A DNA stretch of 31,513 nucleotides from Hypsibius dujardini (Eukaryota > Tardigrada > Eutardigrada > Parachela > Hypsibiidae): the NCBI GenBank assembly GCA_001579985.1, contig LRSR01006226.1, forward strand, positions 1-31,513. Reading direction: 5' to 3'. The stretch's first letter is position 1. Every line of letters starts with the position of its first letter. The notes beneath the pieces were generated by a model. That model was given only the letters and a program-made list of their open reading frames with translations. It was not told the origin of the DNA and searched no databases. Of this stretch, positions 30,908 through 31,513 are shown one piece after another. A program made the translations under genes and the position numbers.

Positions 30908-31369
30908 CTGCAGCGGGAAAGAAGAAAATTAAAAACTAAATTGAAAATAAAATCAACGTTACCGGCACGTGGTATGCGCAGCGTAACCTGTCAAACCACA
31001 ACATTAAATCAGCAATTACCGCCGGCACACACAAAAGAAGCCAGCAAAAAAAACTGCCCACCCGCAAAATTGTTCGTTCCAGCGTCGAGCAGCAGTGTGA
31101 CAAAAATGCGCGGCATTGTTGACCGAACGTTTGGCGCTGTTGTTTACGCTCTCTCGCTCACAGACACACTCTTAAGACACACAGACACAGGTGACAGATT
31201 CGGTACACATTCAGTCATGCACGAAATGCGGAGAGAGTGTTAGTGCAGTAACGCAAAGAAGGGTTCAAGTGCTGATAGTTTAAAATGGAGGATTACGGCG
31301 AACAAAATATCTCGCCTACTATTAATAATTTATTCAAGATCGAGGGGAAGGATTGACCAGCAGACAGAC
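30908..31369. other. Region upstream of exon 1, no confident gene
   Basis: Mostly unique sequence. It may hold the first intron and perhaps an upstream exon or promoter. A minus-strand candidate (31116-31020) has an ATG, 32 open codons and a phase-1 donor, but its hydrophobic protein does not resemble a nesprin N-terminus. Confidence 0.4.
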
Positions 31370-31466
31370 ATAGGTAAACCGACAGGTGGACAGGCAAATA
31401 AGTAGCCTATTTGAAGAAGCCAGTCAGGCATGTAACCAAGCAAGTAGACACGGCAGACAGACAGGC

Positions 31467-31513
<47 letters not shown>
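31370..31513. repeat. AGAC array at the right window edge
   Basis: Degenerate AGAC/AGGC becoming pure (AGAC)n over the last 50 or so bases and running off the end. Confidence 0.95.

Noticed and set aside
31020-31116. Possible first coding exon (minus strand) starting MPRIFVTLLLDAG with a phase-1 donor
   Set aside because: The phase fits exon 1, but the hydrophobic, otherwise featureless peptide is unlike a nesprin N-terminus and the donor (GTAATT) is weak. Kept only as a possibility.
31284-31355. Short plus-strand frame MEDYGEQNISPTINNLFKIE as the start of a divergent gene
   Set aside because: Only 23 codons, with a stop before any usable donor and no similarity recognised.

Overview
This is a eukaryotic (invertebrate animal) window. 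Almost all of it is one split gene on the minus strand, read from high to low coordinates. I traced 42 coding exons (E1 at 30846-30907 to E42 at about 68-494) by pairing splice acceptors and donors. At all 41 junctions the reading phase matches, giving about 15.3 kb of coding sequence (about 5,100 residues). The gene is open at both ends: the start codon lies upstream of E1 and the C-terminus lies off the low-coordinate edge. I cannot name the phylum. Both window ends are (AGAC)n microsatellite, so the window may be a whole contig broken at repeats.

Region by region, in transcription order. E1-E6 (30907-29167) encode a tandem calponin-homology actin-binding domain of nesprin type (SYNE1 / Msp300 / ANC-1), with signatures such as QKKTFTNWINSH, KLVNINSSDV and DVDRPDERSIMTY. 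E7 to the start of E15 (29074 to about 24950) encode helical, spectrin-repeat-like sequence that includes a 61-nt small exon. From E15 on (24996-68) the protein becomes a very long, apparently disordered Thr/Val/Glu/Arg/His-rich region of about 4,300 residues. It is built from recurring short modules: an HH-x4-D-x-[DN]-[IV]-E module usually preceded by PR[DEH]RP, a T-x-V-R-[ED]-x-E module, a basic GLFG-like patch, and a V-R-x-R-S-x-S-P module. A two-exon block, E25/E26, is clearly repeated as E35/E36. A KASH anchor, expected for a LINC-complex nesprin, would lie beyond the window.

The 928-bp intron between E33 and E34 contains a separate small gene on the same strand: an RNase MRP RNA (about 6651-6922). 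It has the GAAAGUCCCC, GCAGAGAGUGC and GGGGCUUAUU conserved elements, closing P1 and P3 helices, an upstream TATA box and a downstream T-run terminator, as expected for an RNA polymerase III gene.

The introns are either AT-rich or filled with degenerate AGAC/AGGC/GGAC tetranucleotide arrays. Most arrays lie within about 70 nt of the 5' splice site, and about three quarters read CTGT on the sense strand. I see no transposon coding sequence, virus-like element, tRNA, CRISPR array or second protein-coding gene.
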